A DNA stretch of 60,000 nt, from NCBI RefSeq assembly GCF_963678635.1, contig NC_087062.1, positions 37,722,518 to 37,782,517 on the forward strand. The letters run 5' to 3'. Below are positions 44,892 to 56,776 of this stretch, one piece after another (position 1 is the first letter of the stretch; the number at the start of each line of letters is the position of its first letter). The notes under the pieces were generated by a model that worked only from the letters and a program-made list of their open reading frames with translations, had not been told where the DNA came from and ran no database searches. This DNA comes from Symsagittifera roscoffensis. Taxonomy: Eukaryota > Xenacoelomorpha > Acoela > Convolutidae. The translations under genes and the position numbers were made by a program.

Positions 44892-47074
44892 AATAGTCTT
44901 GCAGCAGATTTTGTTCTACCTTTTTACCTTCCTTATCCTGGTCCACAAAGGTGACGGTTTTCTTTTGCTTGCTGCTCCCCTGTTCTTTCTGTCGGTAAGA
45001 AGTACTGGTTAAAATCTCTTGGGGTTTTGAGGATACTAGTTGCTGAATTATTGTCCTACAATCCCTCTCGTTCTCTATCTACGTGCTGTCGTCTGGATGG
45101 CAGGATCTTCACCTTCTCACTGACTGTTAGCGATGCCACTGCTGCTGTCCATCGGGGTCATCTCTGGTCACTTCTATTTCTAACAATCCACCCAGCATCC
45201 GCATCACTTGCGGTGTGACTTGCACCGTTTTATCCAATAATGAGAGGCTGTTTATGTTCATGCGAGAGAGTTCTTGCTGGACCAGGTTCGAGCGCAGCAA
45301 CAGATCCAAGGGGACCGGGTCCTCCTTGGATAGGATCTTTATCTCGGCTGCTTTCTCTACAGGTAACTCAGGGTGCCCTGGAATTGGATGTCCAGACTTA
45401 TCCAACCATCTCGTTAAGGGAAGCGCTTCATAAGTTTCTTTGTCCAGAAACGAGAGTCCCTCCTTTATTTCCGCCTGATTGGCCTGCTTCTGCTCCAATC
45501 TTTCATAGAACTCAGTTTTCATGCTGAGGCTGTCAGCATTCTGGTGTTTATCACGCATCCTATGTTCGATAATCATATGGTAGCCATCCAATCTGACTAT
45601 CCATCTACCAATATAACTCTGATCCATCGAGTAGGTTTTCAACCAGGATAACGCTCTGTTGTCCACGCGTAACTTGGAGGGAGCGCTCCCCAAGTATGCG
45701 CGGTACTTTTCCACGAAAGTGACTACTGCAAACATTTCTGCCTTTGGTGCGCCATATTTCATCTCTGTGTCACTCAAGACCTTGCTGCCGTATGCAATGG
45801 GACGGAGAACTGTTCTTCCGTTCCATTCTTGCTCTTGATGCTAGATTCCTGAGATGGCCACCACCGATGCGTCTGTGTCGAGAACATACATGCCCTTTTC
45901 TGTAGGCATGCCCAGCACTGGCGCTTCGCACAGTTCCCGCTTTATGTTCTCGAAAGCAACCTGTGCATCATCGTTCCATTCGAACTTTTTACCCTTGTTG
46001 CGCATCAGCTTCTGCATCGGATACACCTTGTCCGCATATCCTTTTATGAATTCTCGGTAGTAATTGGCAAACCCTAGGAAGCTCAGGAGCTGTGTGTCCG
46101 TTCTGGGGGCCTTCCATCTCAACACTGCTTCCACTGCTTCCGGGTCCGGCCTCACACCATGCCTATCCACCATTTTTCCTAGGTACTTAATCGAATCCCT
46201 GAGAATTTCACATTTCGATGGTTTGCACTTCAATCCAGCTCTTTTCATGCATCCAAAGACCTCATTGAGCCTATCAATGTGGTCTTCCAGGGTCGGTGTC
46301 GCTATGACTACGTCATCCACGTAACACATCACGAGATTCCCGTACTTCTTGGTCACTCTCGTCAAAGCCTGAGCCATCAGTCTTTGAAAAGTGGCCGTTG
46401 CATTGCACAAGCCGAAGGGCATCCTCTTCCACTGGTACAATCCCAATTCGCACGCGAATCCGGTTTTCTCTCTGTCCTTCTTCCGCAGAGGGACCTGCCA
46501 GAAGGCAGAACCTAAGTCCAATGTGGTGAAGAACTTGGCATCACCAAGCTTAGATAGGCTCTCGTCTATTCGCGGTATCGGGTACGCATCTTTTATCGTT
46601 ACCGCGTTTAAGTAACGAAAGTCGCAACAAAATCGAAGCTGCCCCTCTTTCTTTTTCGCCATTACTACCCCGCAAGCCCATGGCGATTTAGAGGGTTCTA
46701 TCATGTCGTATTCAAGCAATATTTATATTTCCGCTCGGCACGCTTCCGATTTGTGTGGCGTCATTCGCCTTGCGCCTTCCCTATGGGGAACGGCGCCCTC
46801 TTCTAGTTCGATTTCGTGTTCGACGAAATTACAGCAACCGATATCCGCCTTTTGTTTTGAAAATACATCTGCGTTCCGATTTAGGAGGTCCCGCAATTTA
46901 TCGAAATCTCCCTCACCTATTTTCCCTTTTAAATGTTCTATCTCTGGCAAAACAGGTTTGTCAGATTCTAGTTCATATGACGAGGGGCGTTCCGGAAAAT
47001 TCGAGCAGCTTGATAAGCCGTCGTCCGTTTCGGATTTCATCGAAAACAATTTATGAATAGATTTTAATTCTATT

Positions 47075-47090
47075 CCACCCAGGAGCGCCA
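47075..47090 (-). promoter_or_regulatory. Candidate primer-binding site of element D
   Basis: Minus-strand TGGCGCTCCTGGGTGG begins with the TGG expected opposite a tRNA CCA end. Its complement resembles the 3' end of an animal tRNA-Asn (CCACCC, G before CCA). It lies 12 bases from the LTR, farther than usual, so the call is tentative. Confidence 0.4.
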
Positions 47091-47102
47091 TAAAAACATG
47101 TA

Positions 47103-48016
47103 TGTAACATTCGCCCGGAAGAAACATATCGACGGAAAATAAAACTAAGTCCTAAGACGACTGGCTAACGTCTAAACAGAGCTTTATATGCTTTTCACCG
47201 TCTCTACCAAGCCAGTACTTTCGGTGGTCTTTCTTACATCGGGTCGACAAAAACGTTACTGCTCTCCGGCTTCGACCAGAACGCTCAAATTAACTGAATT
47301 ACATGCAAAATTAGTGAGCTCATGGCTGGGTCTCTGTATCCCCAGACCACGAGGTCACTCCTAAAAACAGGGCTACTACTTATTATATTACTATTGTTTT
47401 TGTTCAGTAGATAAAAATCATCATCTCCATCGAAGATGGATCAACCCTTTCCCCCAACTCCTAGCTTCTCATCCTTATCAAAATGAATCCAGTTGTTAAT
47501 TAAATTCAAATCAGGACATGACAAGAAGCTAAAAGTCTATATAAAAGGATAAAAGTCTCAGTTCCGAAACCCTTCCGGATTCTTGAATCCACTGAATCAA
47601 GCTCGTTAATCTTGATTTCTTCGTAATCCGGAAGGCTATCTTCCACCCTTCACCGTTGTCTGCAACGGCCTTGCAACTTTTGTAGCGACACAATAGTTGC
47701 AACTCGGAACGTCCTTCTGTTTTTCTCTGTTGTTTTTCTATCACAATCTTCGTTGTTTTCGTCAGTGCGACTATCGTTCTTCTGTTGCTTTTTAGCTTTT
47801 CTGCCAAAATGGCCGTTTCTGACGTTTCTCAGAAATGTTACGTACTCACTTCGAAAATTTAAAAATTAGCAATTTCCGAATCCTTCAACCTTCACGCTTT
47901 GTTCAATCGTTCAAATAACGTCCTTAATCCTTAAAAATCACTAATCCGGAAGGCTCGCTGCTAAAAATTCGAATTCTGCAGAGATTGCATTTTGGCACAT
48001 TCTGGTCGAATGTCAC
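47103..48016 (-). repeat. 5' LTR of element D (914 bp)
   Basis: Plus-strand ends are TGTAACATTC...GAATGTCACA. It carries a TATA box (minus strand 47,538-47,546) and the donor-like GATGTAAGAA (47,231-47,240). A minus-strand frame begins inside the LTR end at 47,127 and runs into the RT region. Confidence 0.93.
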
Positions 48017-48019
48017 ATC

Positions 48020-49457
48020 AATGCTTCATCGGCTGACATGCATAAGGAGGACTACTTGAAAACACGAGGAAGACATGCATGAGGATGATTTTTGCATCCC
48101 GGCTGACATGCATGAGGATGACTCCTTGATAGTGGATCCCGCCTGTGAAGTGAATGAGAGAGGCACACGTGACATGAATGACGGAGATGAGGTGGTGGAT
48201 GAGTGTGATCTGCCATTGGACTGAATGAGCTGAGCGTATTGAGGTGGATGATGAAACCCTACCTTTATCTGAGGAGGACTGATAAAGGTAGGGTCAAAAA
48301 CAACCCAGATCAAACAGAAATTGACAAAGGCGTAGAACCTTAGTTTTTCTTTGATCACGGAGACGAGACAGAGCAAGAGAGGATGAGACGAAAAGAAATT
48401 CAACCCGTACGGTGAGGATTTTGTCGTAGACATAATTCTACTGGACAATGTAACGGACGTTATGGTGGGTTTGGATGAGATAATGGTCTCTCAGGACATC
48501 AACCGGTTTGACGATACAGAAACAGACTGGACCGATGATCGACCGGAGCCGGAGATGGAGTTCGAACCTGAGGAGTAACAAATGCATGAGCAAGAGTTTA
48601 GAAATATGCGGGTGCTCCAGTGGCTCCATGATCTATCTGCAGATCTAAAAGAAAAAATCCTGACAATTCAGGATGTCGACCAGTCCATTATCAAATACAT
48701 CAGTCATGACAAAACCGCAGCACTGAATCGAAATGGGTAACGACAGCACTGAATTGAACTGGGTCGCTCCAGATGGCCCATTGTGCGCTCCCAAACCCAA
48801 CCATGATCTTCTCAACCCTGCGCAATCGATGGGGACATTGATGATTATTTTTATCCAGAAGTGGGAGTAGGACTCACCCACATCAAAAATTTTATGATCA
48901 AAAAGTTAAAATTGGCAAGAGAGACAGGGGAATTGGAAATGGAGGGAGAAATTCCTAAAAAACCGCCTTTTGGACGAACTTTTGAGTCATATTTTGATCT
49001 ACCGAATCACTACTCGAACAACATCGATGTGGCAGACAGTGAGATCATACTGACAGAACGCACGTGCGCTATAGCGAAAATGCGGATAAAAATTTTATGA
49101 CTTGCGGCCGACTTTGAAAGAGAGTATAAGAAAGTTTTTTTTTTTTTGGAAACAGAGGCCTGGAGTGATTATAGCGCTTCCCCCGGTTGTATCACACATA
49201 CCGGGAAAATATTTGTGTTTTTTGGTAACCAAGGCCACCGATAGGCAACACGTGAATCTCGTTGTTTTAGTGCTGGCACTAACTCGACTCAGAGATTTCC
49301 TGGTTGAGAGGAGATTGACCTCGCTCTCCTTGCCAACATATTATCCCAATGGGGGAAACAACATCAAAGGCAGCTATGTGCTCTGGTGCTTGAGAGTTTT
49401 TCCGAAACGGAAATAGACGTCTACTAGCATAAGAAGTATTATCTGAGCATAAGCTAA
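48020..49457 (+). pseudogene. pol: pol C-terminal extension and macro-like tail of element C
   Basis: It reads ADMHKEDYL at the junction, then the acidic region with NPYGEDFV near 48,405 and the macro-like tail at 48,861-49,457: WKQRPG, KYLCFLVTKATDRQHV, LVLALTRLRDFLVE. Several stops and frameshifts, and an internal duplication near 48,030-48,130 (the GCTGACATGCAT block appears twice). It shows that the macro-like tail predates the split of the two lineages. Confidence 0.85.
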
Positions 49458-49920
49458 CGCTGGGATTAAGTTTAACAGTTCTTTTGTTAGGATTAAAGGT
49501 TTTCTACTAGGTCTACTTCTCAAATGATAGGATGCTGGTTTTAGGGTAGGTATTGAGTATTAGGTTTTGTGTAGTAATGTTGATGTGATAATGACATTCT
49601 GCGTATTGTATGATTTTGAGTATGTGATAGTTATCTGAATTTGACCTGGACTAATCAAGGTGTGAAGGGTGACAGCATCAAATCATTTCACATTGGCATA
49701 AAAACAGATGGACGAACCATTTTGGTGCTAAATTTCAAATTAAAAACCAAAAAATTTCAATTGATTGCTTTTAAAAAAAATGAATGATGTTTTCTCATGA
49801 ATAAAAAGTAGCTTGTATAAAGGTTTTAAGCTGTGACTTGTTTTTTAGATTGTGATTGATCGGATATTTGCTTATTGAACTCGAAATTCATGTTGAAGGG
49901 ACGAATCCATACAAAAGAGA
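49458..49920 (+). other. pol-ORF2 spacer of element C
   Basis: AT-rich and non-coding, with TTGTTTTTTAG (ending 49,848) followed by ATTGTGATTGATC, the counterpart of the acceptor-like site of A. Confidence 0.65.
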
Positions 49921-52912
49921 ATGAGCGGAACGAATGATCTAATGGACTTCATCTCAGCGAGTATAGGAACGGCTCTGGACTAGGTGCATCAGCGTTTGAT
50001 GGGTTGCAATTTTGGACTGGGAGAACCAGAGCTGGCTATGTTCACCATCTCGCCTCTTAACGCAATGGGAGGAGAAGGCCGTGGAGACCGCCCCAGGGAA
50101 AAAAATATTAATGTTGGCCTTCGGCGAGTCCGGTACCGCCGAAAGAGGCCGAAATAAGCTCATGTGATGTCGACGTGGAGAGATGTCTGGTCACGACCTG
50201 GCTCGTGAGCCAGGATTAGGCAAGCAGAGGGACTACAGGTTAGGGGAGATGCCCCTAACTGTTCGCCCGAATTCCTACGCGCAGCCTCTTCTTGGGGCAA
50301 AGAGGTCACGTGATGGGATGGGCCCTTCACGATCTGCAGATTCTCCGACAGCCGCTCCTCCATCCAAGAAGGTCAAGATGAATGAGATGGAAATCCAATT
50401 TTCGGAAACAATCGAGACCCTGGACAAAAACGAGAAAGATTGGCAAGAGTTACACGCTTAGTTTTAGGAGTATAAGGCGAAAGCCCAGGAACGAGATGAT
50501 TGAAAAAAGAGACACGATGAGATGTTGATAATTCTCAAATAACAATCAAGCACCTGAAAGACTTATACATAGCGATGTTGGGTCAAATGTCAGCAGAAGT
50601 TCTGGCGACGATGAACTCGGATGCGTCCAGGGCATGCAGTCCGGGACTAAGGCACAGGAGCTTTGCGTGCCCAGGGAGCCCGTGGCCCCTACGTAGACCT
50701 CACAGCCTGCGGCGAGTTTCAGAAAAACCATACCTGACCCCTCGGACACGTATTTGGCTCCTGAATTTCAAGAAAAGCTTGAGCAGGTAGCCAGAGCGAT
50801 GATGAATGATTTTAACCGAATCAACCCACTGATCGCTCCTCAAGCAACTCAGAGCGAGTATCGTATGCGGTTGTGACAGCGGGTCCGACACACAGCGAGA
50901 CCATCATGAGGTCGTGCTTGGTGGACATCAGAATGAAGCTTGCAGTTCGGAATATCTTTGTGCAAGTGGCTGCGGAGCACCCACCAGCCTGCCTTAATGG
51001 CATGACCTGGAAACCTGCCATCAACAACCAAGCAATTCCACCTTATTATAGAGGACGGCTTGTTGAGAGACGTGAATGAGATTTTTGCGACAGGCCAGAC
51101 CACTGCTGTATCATTTGAAGAAGCCTCCGTGGCTCATGTGATCAAGGTGATGGACTTCCAGAACGAAGATCAGTGAGACACGCTGACGGTAATGATAGGC
51201 ACTAACGTCATCACTAGAGCTCCATTTACCCCGAAAAACAGCTGGGAACTTTTGCTGGTCTGTCTATTGAACGATTTAAAGGAAAAATACAAGCCAAGGC
51301 TCGTGGTATTCTGCACTGTCCAACAGAACCCGGAGGTGGGCACAGCCGTGGCCAATTTCCTGAAAGGCAACGTGGCCGGATTGAATGAAATGATCCCTAA
51401 CCTGGTCAGCAGCAACCCAGGCGAGTTGCGGCTCATGGATCTGGAGAACACGTTGCGGATGACTGGCCATCTCGCGCTCACCAGAGATGGTATACACTTT
51501 AGTTAATACCCTACAGGGAAAAACGTGGATCAACGACGCCTTTCAAACGAAGATCGAAGAGCTAGAGGAGGAACTCAGGATGACTGACTCCCTGGCTCGG
51601 ACCAGCTCGACCGGCAAAGGCAGAGTGAGGAGCAATGTGTCTGAGCCGCTTGCCAATCGTCTTGAGTCTTTGGCATCAGAAGCGAGTAATATTACTGCCG
51701 CTGCTCCTAAGCGCGGATGTAAGAGAAAGTTGGGGATCCCTTCCCCTCCTCGAAGGCAGCCACTGGGGAGCCGACTTGGAAAAACTAACGATCGGAATCC
51801 AACGAGCTCTCAGCCCTCCTCGAATGCGAGTAAATTGCCCACGACGACTCCAGTACAAGGCTGACATGCTGCCAAAATTCAACATGAATACGCCGATCAG
51901 ATGCCAGGATAATGATGAATGGAAATGGACCCACGGTGTTAGGACTGTATCGGATATCGGGCATGGACTGGCGGCTGGTGGAGCAAGAGCAGTTCAGCTC
52001 TGCTACCACGCTCAGATTTGTGGACCTTGAAGGATTGCCTCAAGCTTGATAGCCCTCTGGACATCAAAAATGCAAAGTATCTGATAGTTGCCAACTCGCA
52101 CTACGTCTACACGCCCCTATCATTGTTTTGGCCAGACGTGATCTTCCTGACGGCTCTCAAGCTGGATTGGAGACAAACAGTAGGCATGGCAAAAAGCGTG
52201 CAGAGAGTTGTCAACATGGATCCACAAGTTATAGTAATAGCCGGCTCAAATGATCATTTGGAGAGTCGGAGGCTCTGGGGCGACCTCAGGGAAAGATCAA
52301 TTCTCAGCAATGAGGTTATGGGAGAAGCGATAATGACGCCCCTATCAATCATGACAGAAGCAAAGACGTCAATACAACGATGCTTCATCAGGAATGTGGT
52401 GAAGTTTTTCTTTGTTTTGTCACGGGATATGCTGCGTTGCCGGAACCATTGCAATTTGTATACACGATGGTAACCACGCTGATAGAAAGACAAATTGAAA
52501 TGGTGATTCCTGCGCCGAACAGGTCGATTGATCCGAACATCTATTGCCTTCCTCGCTCGGAACTCCCTGCCGTCTGATCTCTAACGCCATACAGGGGTTC
52601 AAAAAGCACAGCACAACTCGAGTGGTGCTTGATGAAGTCCCGCGGTTGGAACTGTTCGACTTCTCCAGGTTGCTAAAGTTGAGACCAGGAGGAAATGACG
52701 ACCATGTACTGGTGCAGCAGGTGGCGAATGACATCGTCAAGAGAAATTTGACGTCGTCGGAGGAAGACATCTTGGCACTGGCCTTGAGGACAAAACCGCA
52801 CACTAATGCATGGCTTATTTGTCAACGAGAGTGGGCACGTTGGGAGAAGACGCCTTTGAACATGCCCCAGCAGTGATAAAAGAAATCCACGCGTTTCTGA
52901 AAAACCTATTGA
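49921..52912 (+). pseudogene. ORF2 remnant of element C with diverged SGNH-like domains
   Basis: It starts ATGAGCGGAACG at 49,921, and the N-terminal GRGDRP and LAREPGLG blocks align with A. First SGNH-like domain at about 51,030-51,510: the GDS site reads EDG, while IGTN and DGIHF remain. Second block at about 52,050-52,560: IVANSHYVYT and AGSNDHLESR, closely like A. Many frame breaks. The frame then jumps into ORF3 near 52,913 through a deletion of about 4 kb relative to A. Confidence 0.82.
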
Positions 52913-54344
52913 ACGAGATGGAGCTGATTGCGGATTGCCATGGAGTAACGAAAATGAATCTGATGACCACCTTGGGATTCTACAGCATGGTTAGCTCGAT
53001 TGAGTCATTGGAACACCTGGAGCGTGCCCAAGAGCTGGTCACATCCTTAAGTGTGGAAGTATTCCCTGTAGCTTTACAGACGGAACAAGAAATTGGAGGC
53101 TGGCAAGAGGCCCTGGAAAACGAGATGAATCTGAAAGATAGTGAGGCATATCATAGACCTACTGGCCCGAAGTATCTTGTGGGTTCAGGTTCCTCGCCAT
53201 ACTGCAATAGTAAAAATCCTAAGCACATGGTGGTGTTAGGTACGAGGACACAACATAAGTTGGTCGATCAACTCTTCTCAGTAACGAAATGCGTGCGAGA
53301 TTGGTCAGAATGTCGGAGATGTCTTATGATTTTTAAATGAAGATCATTCGTGCTGTTCCCGTAGAGGTCTGAAGGCGAATTGCTAGACATAGTGGGTTAA
53401 AGTTTCATGAAGTTGAGCGAAAGTAATGTGAATGAGTTCCAGAAAAAGCAGGCCAGTGGAGCATTGCCGACTGAATTCCCCATAATAGACGAAAAGGACG
53501 GAATGCATCAGATAATGACAGAGGTGAAACCGTTGCTAGAAGCTTCAAGGTGCCGGACCTGGAGAAACGTTCTAATGACCCATGGAGAGTATCCTTACAA
53601 CTCCCTGGCGCAGACGTTCTGGTACCCCAAACGAGGGAACTTGATGTTAGTTTGGGACGTGGAGCAGTTGTTTTCCAGCCTTTACCGACCAAACCCAGCC
53701 TGCAGCAATCTTAGTAGTCAGTTCCATGATCGCGGTGAGGTTGTTGGAAGCCAACGATGGAACGAGCAAATAAGATATGACTATACCTAAACCTAAGCAG
53801 CTAAGCAACGTGAAGTTCAACAACAATTTGGATATACTCAAGGCTACCTGCAAAGTCTTGAGGATACCCAAAGCCATCGAAAGAATATGGGCGAGGCAGC
53901 GACTAATGCCTTCATTCCGTCCGTTATGACCAATGTATGAACGCCTGGATGTATGAACGCGCGAAACGTCATATGTTCAGGAACATGGAGGCCTATCAAT
54001 GCTTCCAGCTGAATATAGGAACGGGTGCCTATAAGAGAGCATTCCTGTTACATAGCAACGCCGTCACAACAACTGTGAAACGGGTGGCTGAAATGCCTTG
54101 TTTGACTGAAAACGAGAAGAAAGAGGTCTTACGAGCAGAACTGGAGCGGAACGTAAGCCTGTGCTTGCACCACATTTTCTACCGGAACCGGGAGCAAAAT
54201 GTGAACGTAGATCTCATGCCCTGCTGCAAACAGAGACTGCTGGAACAGAAACGTTGGGGCACAGCCCGCAACTCTGTTAATATGCTGCGGCATGTGATGG
54301 AAGATAGTGAGATGGGTGAACAAGAACAAGAGGCCGTGGAATAG
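52913..54344 (+). pseudogene. ORF3 remnant of element C (N-terminal part deleted)
   Basis: It is joined directly to ORF2 coding sequence and starts at the equivalent of A 10,385 (ELIADCHG). The block LGFYSMVSSIESL, the RPTGPKYLVGS segment and the C-terminal basic region (AYKRAFLLHSNAVTT, PCCKQR) match A. Frameshifts near 53,340 and 53,690-53,930. The Cys/His cluster is within the deletion. Confidence 0.85.
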
Positions 54345-55082
54345 AAATTGAACGCGAGACAAAAAAAGAAGTGGAGAGGATGAAAAACTCAATTGTCATA
54401 GTGTGTGAAAACTTGACTAAGTCAACGAAGATTGATTATTGAAATGCTTAAATTTTTTTTTAAGTCTGGTCAGACCAGATATTGAAACTGTTGTAAATTG
54501 TTATCTGTGATTGTTAAGTTGGAATGGAAAACTTTAGTTTATTAGTAATTATTTATGCAGGCTTTAGGTGAGTATATTAACCTATTTAAACCTGACTGAA
54601 CTTTTAAATTTGCATAGGACACATCTTCACTTTGTGGCGACCTGGTAGGGTTTGGGTGCGTTCGCTCGAGGAGGTACATCATTACCTTTCCTAGCCAAAG
54701 AGTTTTTTAGTTTTATTATCTAGGGCAAAAGCATGTGTAAACTATTATACTTTGTGAATAACTCTAACTTCATTTGAACGGGTGCGTGGCTTTTCCACGG
54801 CCCAAACCTTTTTAAACCAGCAAGAGCGAAAAGGAATTTTATGATGACTTGATGTAAGTAGTTAGAAAAGAAAATTTATCCAGAAAAAACCTTATGGTGC
54901 AAATTTTGTGAAAAGTTAGAAAACAGTGAGATGTAGTACGATGCTATTTGTGACACGCGGTGAGTTGATGTAACGCGGATAAATTTTAATTTCTGATGCA
55001 TTTTGTAAGTTGATTGTAGAACACTGGAGCACCACTTGAAGATAACCCGGAGTTATGCGTTCAGTGGGGAAATTGAGTGGAC
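54345..55082 (+). other. 3' UTR of element C
   Basis: Non-coding. It contains the hairpin at 54,780-54,803 (outer GGG/CCC, inner CGTGG/CCACG, loop CTTTT) aligned with that of A, and a TTCACTTTGTGG block near 54,628. Confidence 0.75.
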
Positions 55083-55095
55083 TGTCCGGGGAGTA
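55083..55095 (+). promoter_or_regulatory. Polypurine tract of element C
   Basis: TGTCCGGGGAGTA, identical to A and D, although the adjoining LTR and UTR have diverged strongly. Confidence 0.75.
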
Positions 55096-55882
55096 TGTGC
55101 CTTTCCCCGGATTGGCACAGTCGAACCTGCCGATGCGAACCTGCCGATGCACGTCGAAACGAACATTAAAAGAGTTAGCATTGAATTTGTGATGAAAAAG
55201 AGTGTCAGAATATTCTTTAATGAAAAATTTCAAAATTGCGGTTTAAACTAGAACGTTTGAAATGTGAAAAACGCTAAGGTGTTTATTGAAAAACGATCGT
55301 GTGAATGGAAGGTTCAGTGGGACAATCGGGACGAATCCGAACCCTCCCGTGCCACGAAATTAGAGAGATAACGATGTTATTTCCGGGAGAGTACGGAATT
55401 AGAGGCCCAGAGACTGACAGATGCCCAGAGACTGAGAGAGACTTTAAAAACACATTATAGTTGCTGCAATGCCCTGAACGAGTTTGATTTTTTTCTAATA
55501 TTGTTTAGTATTTCAGAGCATGAGCAATTAGAGTCAAGGAAAGAATCAATCCTTTTTAAATGGATTTAGTACATAACTGTCACTAAAAACATACTAAAAT
55601 TTGGTTTTGCTAGCCGTTTTTTTTCATAGTAGTTACGTTGTCTGACAATCCGAGACCCAGCAAGGTGGTTTTTTTTTGCATGTAAACGAAAGCTGATCAA
55701 AAAACATTTGACTGAATGCCTAAAAAAGTAACTTTTTACTTAGCCCTTAACAGACCAGAAAAATAACTGGCTAGGTCAAGACGGTTAGAAACGAGTAGGA
55801 TTAAGGTAACTGACGTCAGCCAGTCGTCAATACGTACTTTTTCTACGCTTCGTCAATGTGTAATGTCTGGGCGACTTTTACA
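55096..55882 (+). repeat. 3' LTR of element C (787 bp)
   Basis: Begins TGTGCC after the polypurine tract and ends GGGCGACTTTTACA. The last 120 bp (GCCAGTCGTC, GGGCGA) align with the LTR of A; the middle is divergent and shorter. Confidence 0.75.
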
Positions 55883-56410
55883 AAAAAATCCAGAAGCTCG
55901 TGTATCTCAAAAGATGCGTGAAAGGGTCTGCAGAATGACATATCCGAAGTCTCCCCACCACTGACGATAACTATAACCTGACACGACGACTTCTGGAGGA
56001 ACGTTACTAGAATGATCGTCTCGTCCTGCGAACGCTTCTCAACAAAATCACTTGTAACGAAATCACGTGTCCTCAAAGACGGATCCAGGAAGATACTACG
56101 TGATGCCCAATCCTGCAGTTCGGTAGGAGGACTTCTCAACAACGAAGCGTCGTGCAGTCTTCGCCGCTTCCACACCGAATTTCAAGGGACGGAGTCTGAA
56201 CGACTGCAGCATGACCGGTCTTAGGCAACAACTGGACAATTTCCAGATCTTCAGGATTTTCGACTGGGGCATCATGTAAATGTGAAAGCAACTCATCATG
56301 GATCTCAAAGATCGTAACTGTTATCAGCTCTTCTGGAGGTTCACGCCTGAGGACTATCTCAACAAGTGATAACTCACTTCCCGAGTCAAGATTTTTTTAC
56401 CTAATTTGAA
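55883..56410. other. Unrecognised sequence after element C
   Basis: Less AT-rich than the flanks. A 110-codon minus-strand frame (56,175-55,843) extends into the LTR, and further minus-strand frames up to about 56,390 read VEIVLRREPPEELITV in another phase. They could be exonic or retroelement remnants; I recognise no family and call no gene. Confidence 0.4.
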
Positions 56411-56776
56411 GCAAGGTTTGAACGGTTTGAGCGGTTTTTTTAGACAATTACCCTCAAAATCTTGCTTCAAAATGAGCGGTTTGAGCGGTTTTTGAACATT
56501 TATCTAAAAAAACTGCTCAAAAACCGCGCAAGATTTGAACGGTTTTGAGCAGTTTATCTAAAAAAAAAACGCTCAAAAACCGCGCAAGATTTGAGCGGTT
56601 TTTGAGCGGTTTATCTAGAAAAACTTAGATAAACCGCCCAAAACCGTTCAAATCTTGCGCGGTTTTTGAGCGATTTTTTTTAGATAAACTGTTCAAAACC
56701 GCTCAAACCGCTCATTTTGAAGCAAGATTCTGAGCGTAATTGTCTAAAAAAACCGCTCATACCGCTCAAATCTTAC
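56411..56776. repeat. Foldback element (palindrome of about 365 bp) built on GAGCGGTTT
   Basis: Left arm from 56,411 and right arm to 56,776 are reverse complements through most of their length (CTTGCTTCAAAATGAGCGG at 56,461 against its complement ending at 56,726), meeting near 56,615. The arms contain direct repeats of GAGCGGTTTTT and AGATTTGA. It resembles a MITE-like or foldback repeat. Confidence 0.8.

Larger units (their letters stand above)
42198..47074 (-). pseudogene. pol: pol of element D (RT to integrase), C-terminus deleted
   Basis: RT and the start of RNase H are open at 46,719-45,841 with the Ty3/gypsy core FGLCNATATF and YVDDVVIA. RNase H and its connection continue at 45,777-45,127. 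Linker and integrase occupy 44,946-43,213, with the zinc module, IDHQK, QSDNGTAF and NGFVERQ sites. The acidic extension follows at 43,173-42,198. The breaks are few: nonsense codons near 46,720, 45,841 and 43,215 and a frameshift near 44,950-45,130. The macro tail is deleted. This is the best source for the RT sequence of the family in this window. Confidence 0.92.
37081..48016 (-). mobile_element. Element D: LTR-bounded deletion derivative inserted into element C
   Basis: Two LTRs (915 and 914 bp) bound a 9.1-kb interior on the minus strand: a candidate primer-binding site, RT, RNase H, linker, integrase, the 3' quarter of ORF2, ORF3 without its N-terminus, 3' UTR and polypurine tract. Gag and protease are missing. 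One 5.8-kb deletion removes the macro tail and most of ORF2, and another of about 0.7 kb removes the ORF3 start. The target duplication is TCA. It is non-autonomous and also carries a few nonsense mutations. Confidence 0.93.
48017..55882 (+). mobile_element. Element C, second half: pol end, ORF2, ORF3, 3' LTR
   Basis: It resumes where 37,080 stopped: the pol extension, spacer, ORF2 remnant, ORF3 remnant, 3' UTR, polypurine tract and a 787-bp LTR, all on the plus strand. Protein similarity to A is clear but far lower than that of B or D. C is therefore a distinct, older lineage with the same architecture. Confidence 0.9.

Noticed and set aside
47529-47807. 92-codon frame inside the D LTR, repeated at 37,507-37,785
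   Set aside because: It is duplicated only because it lies in both LTRs, and it is not shared by the LTRs of A or C.
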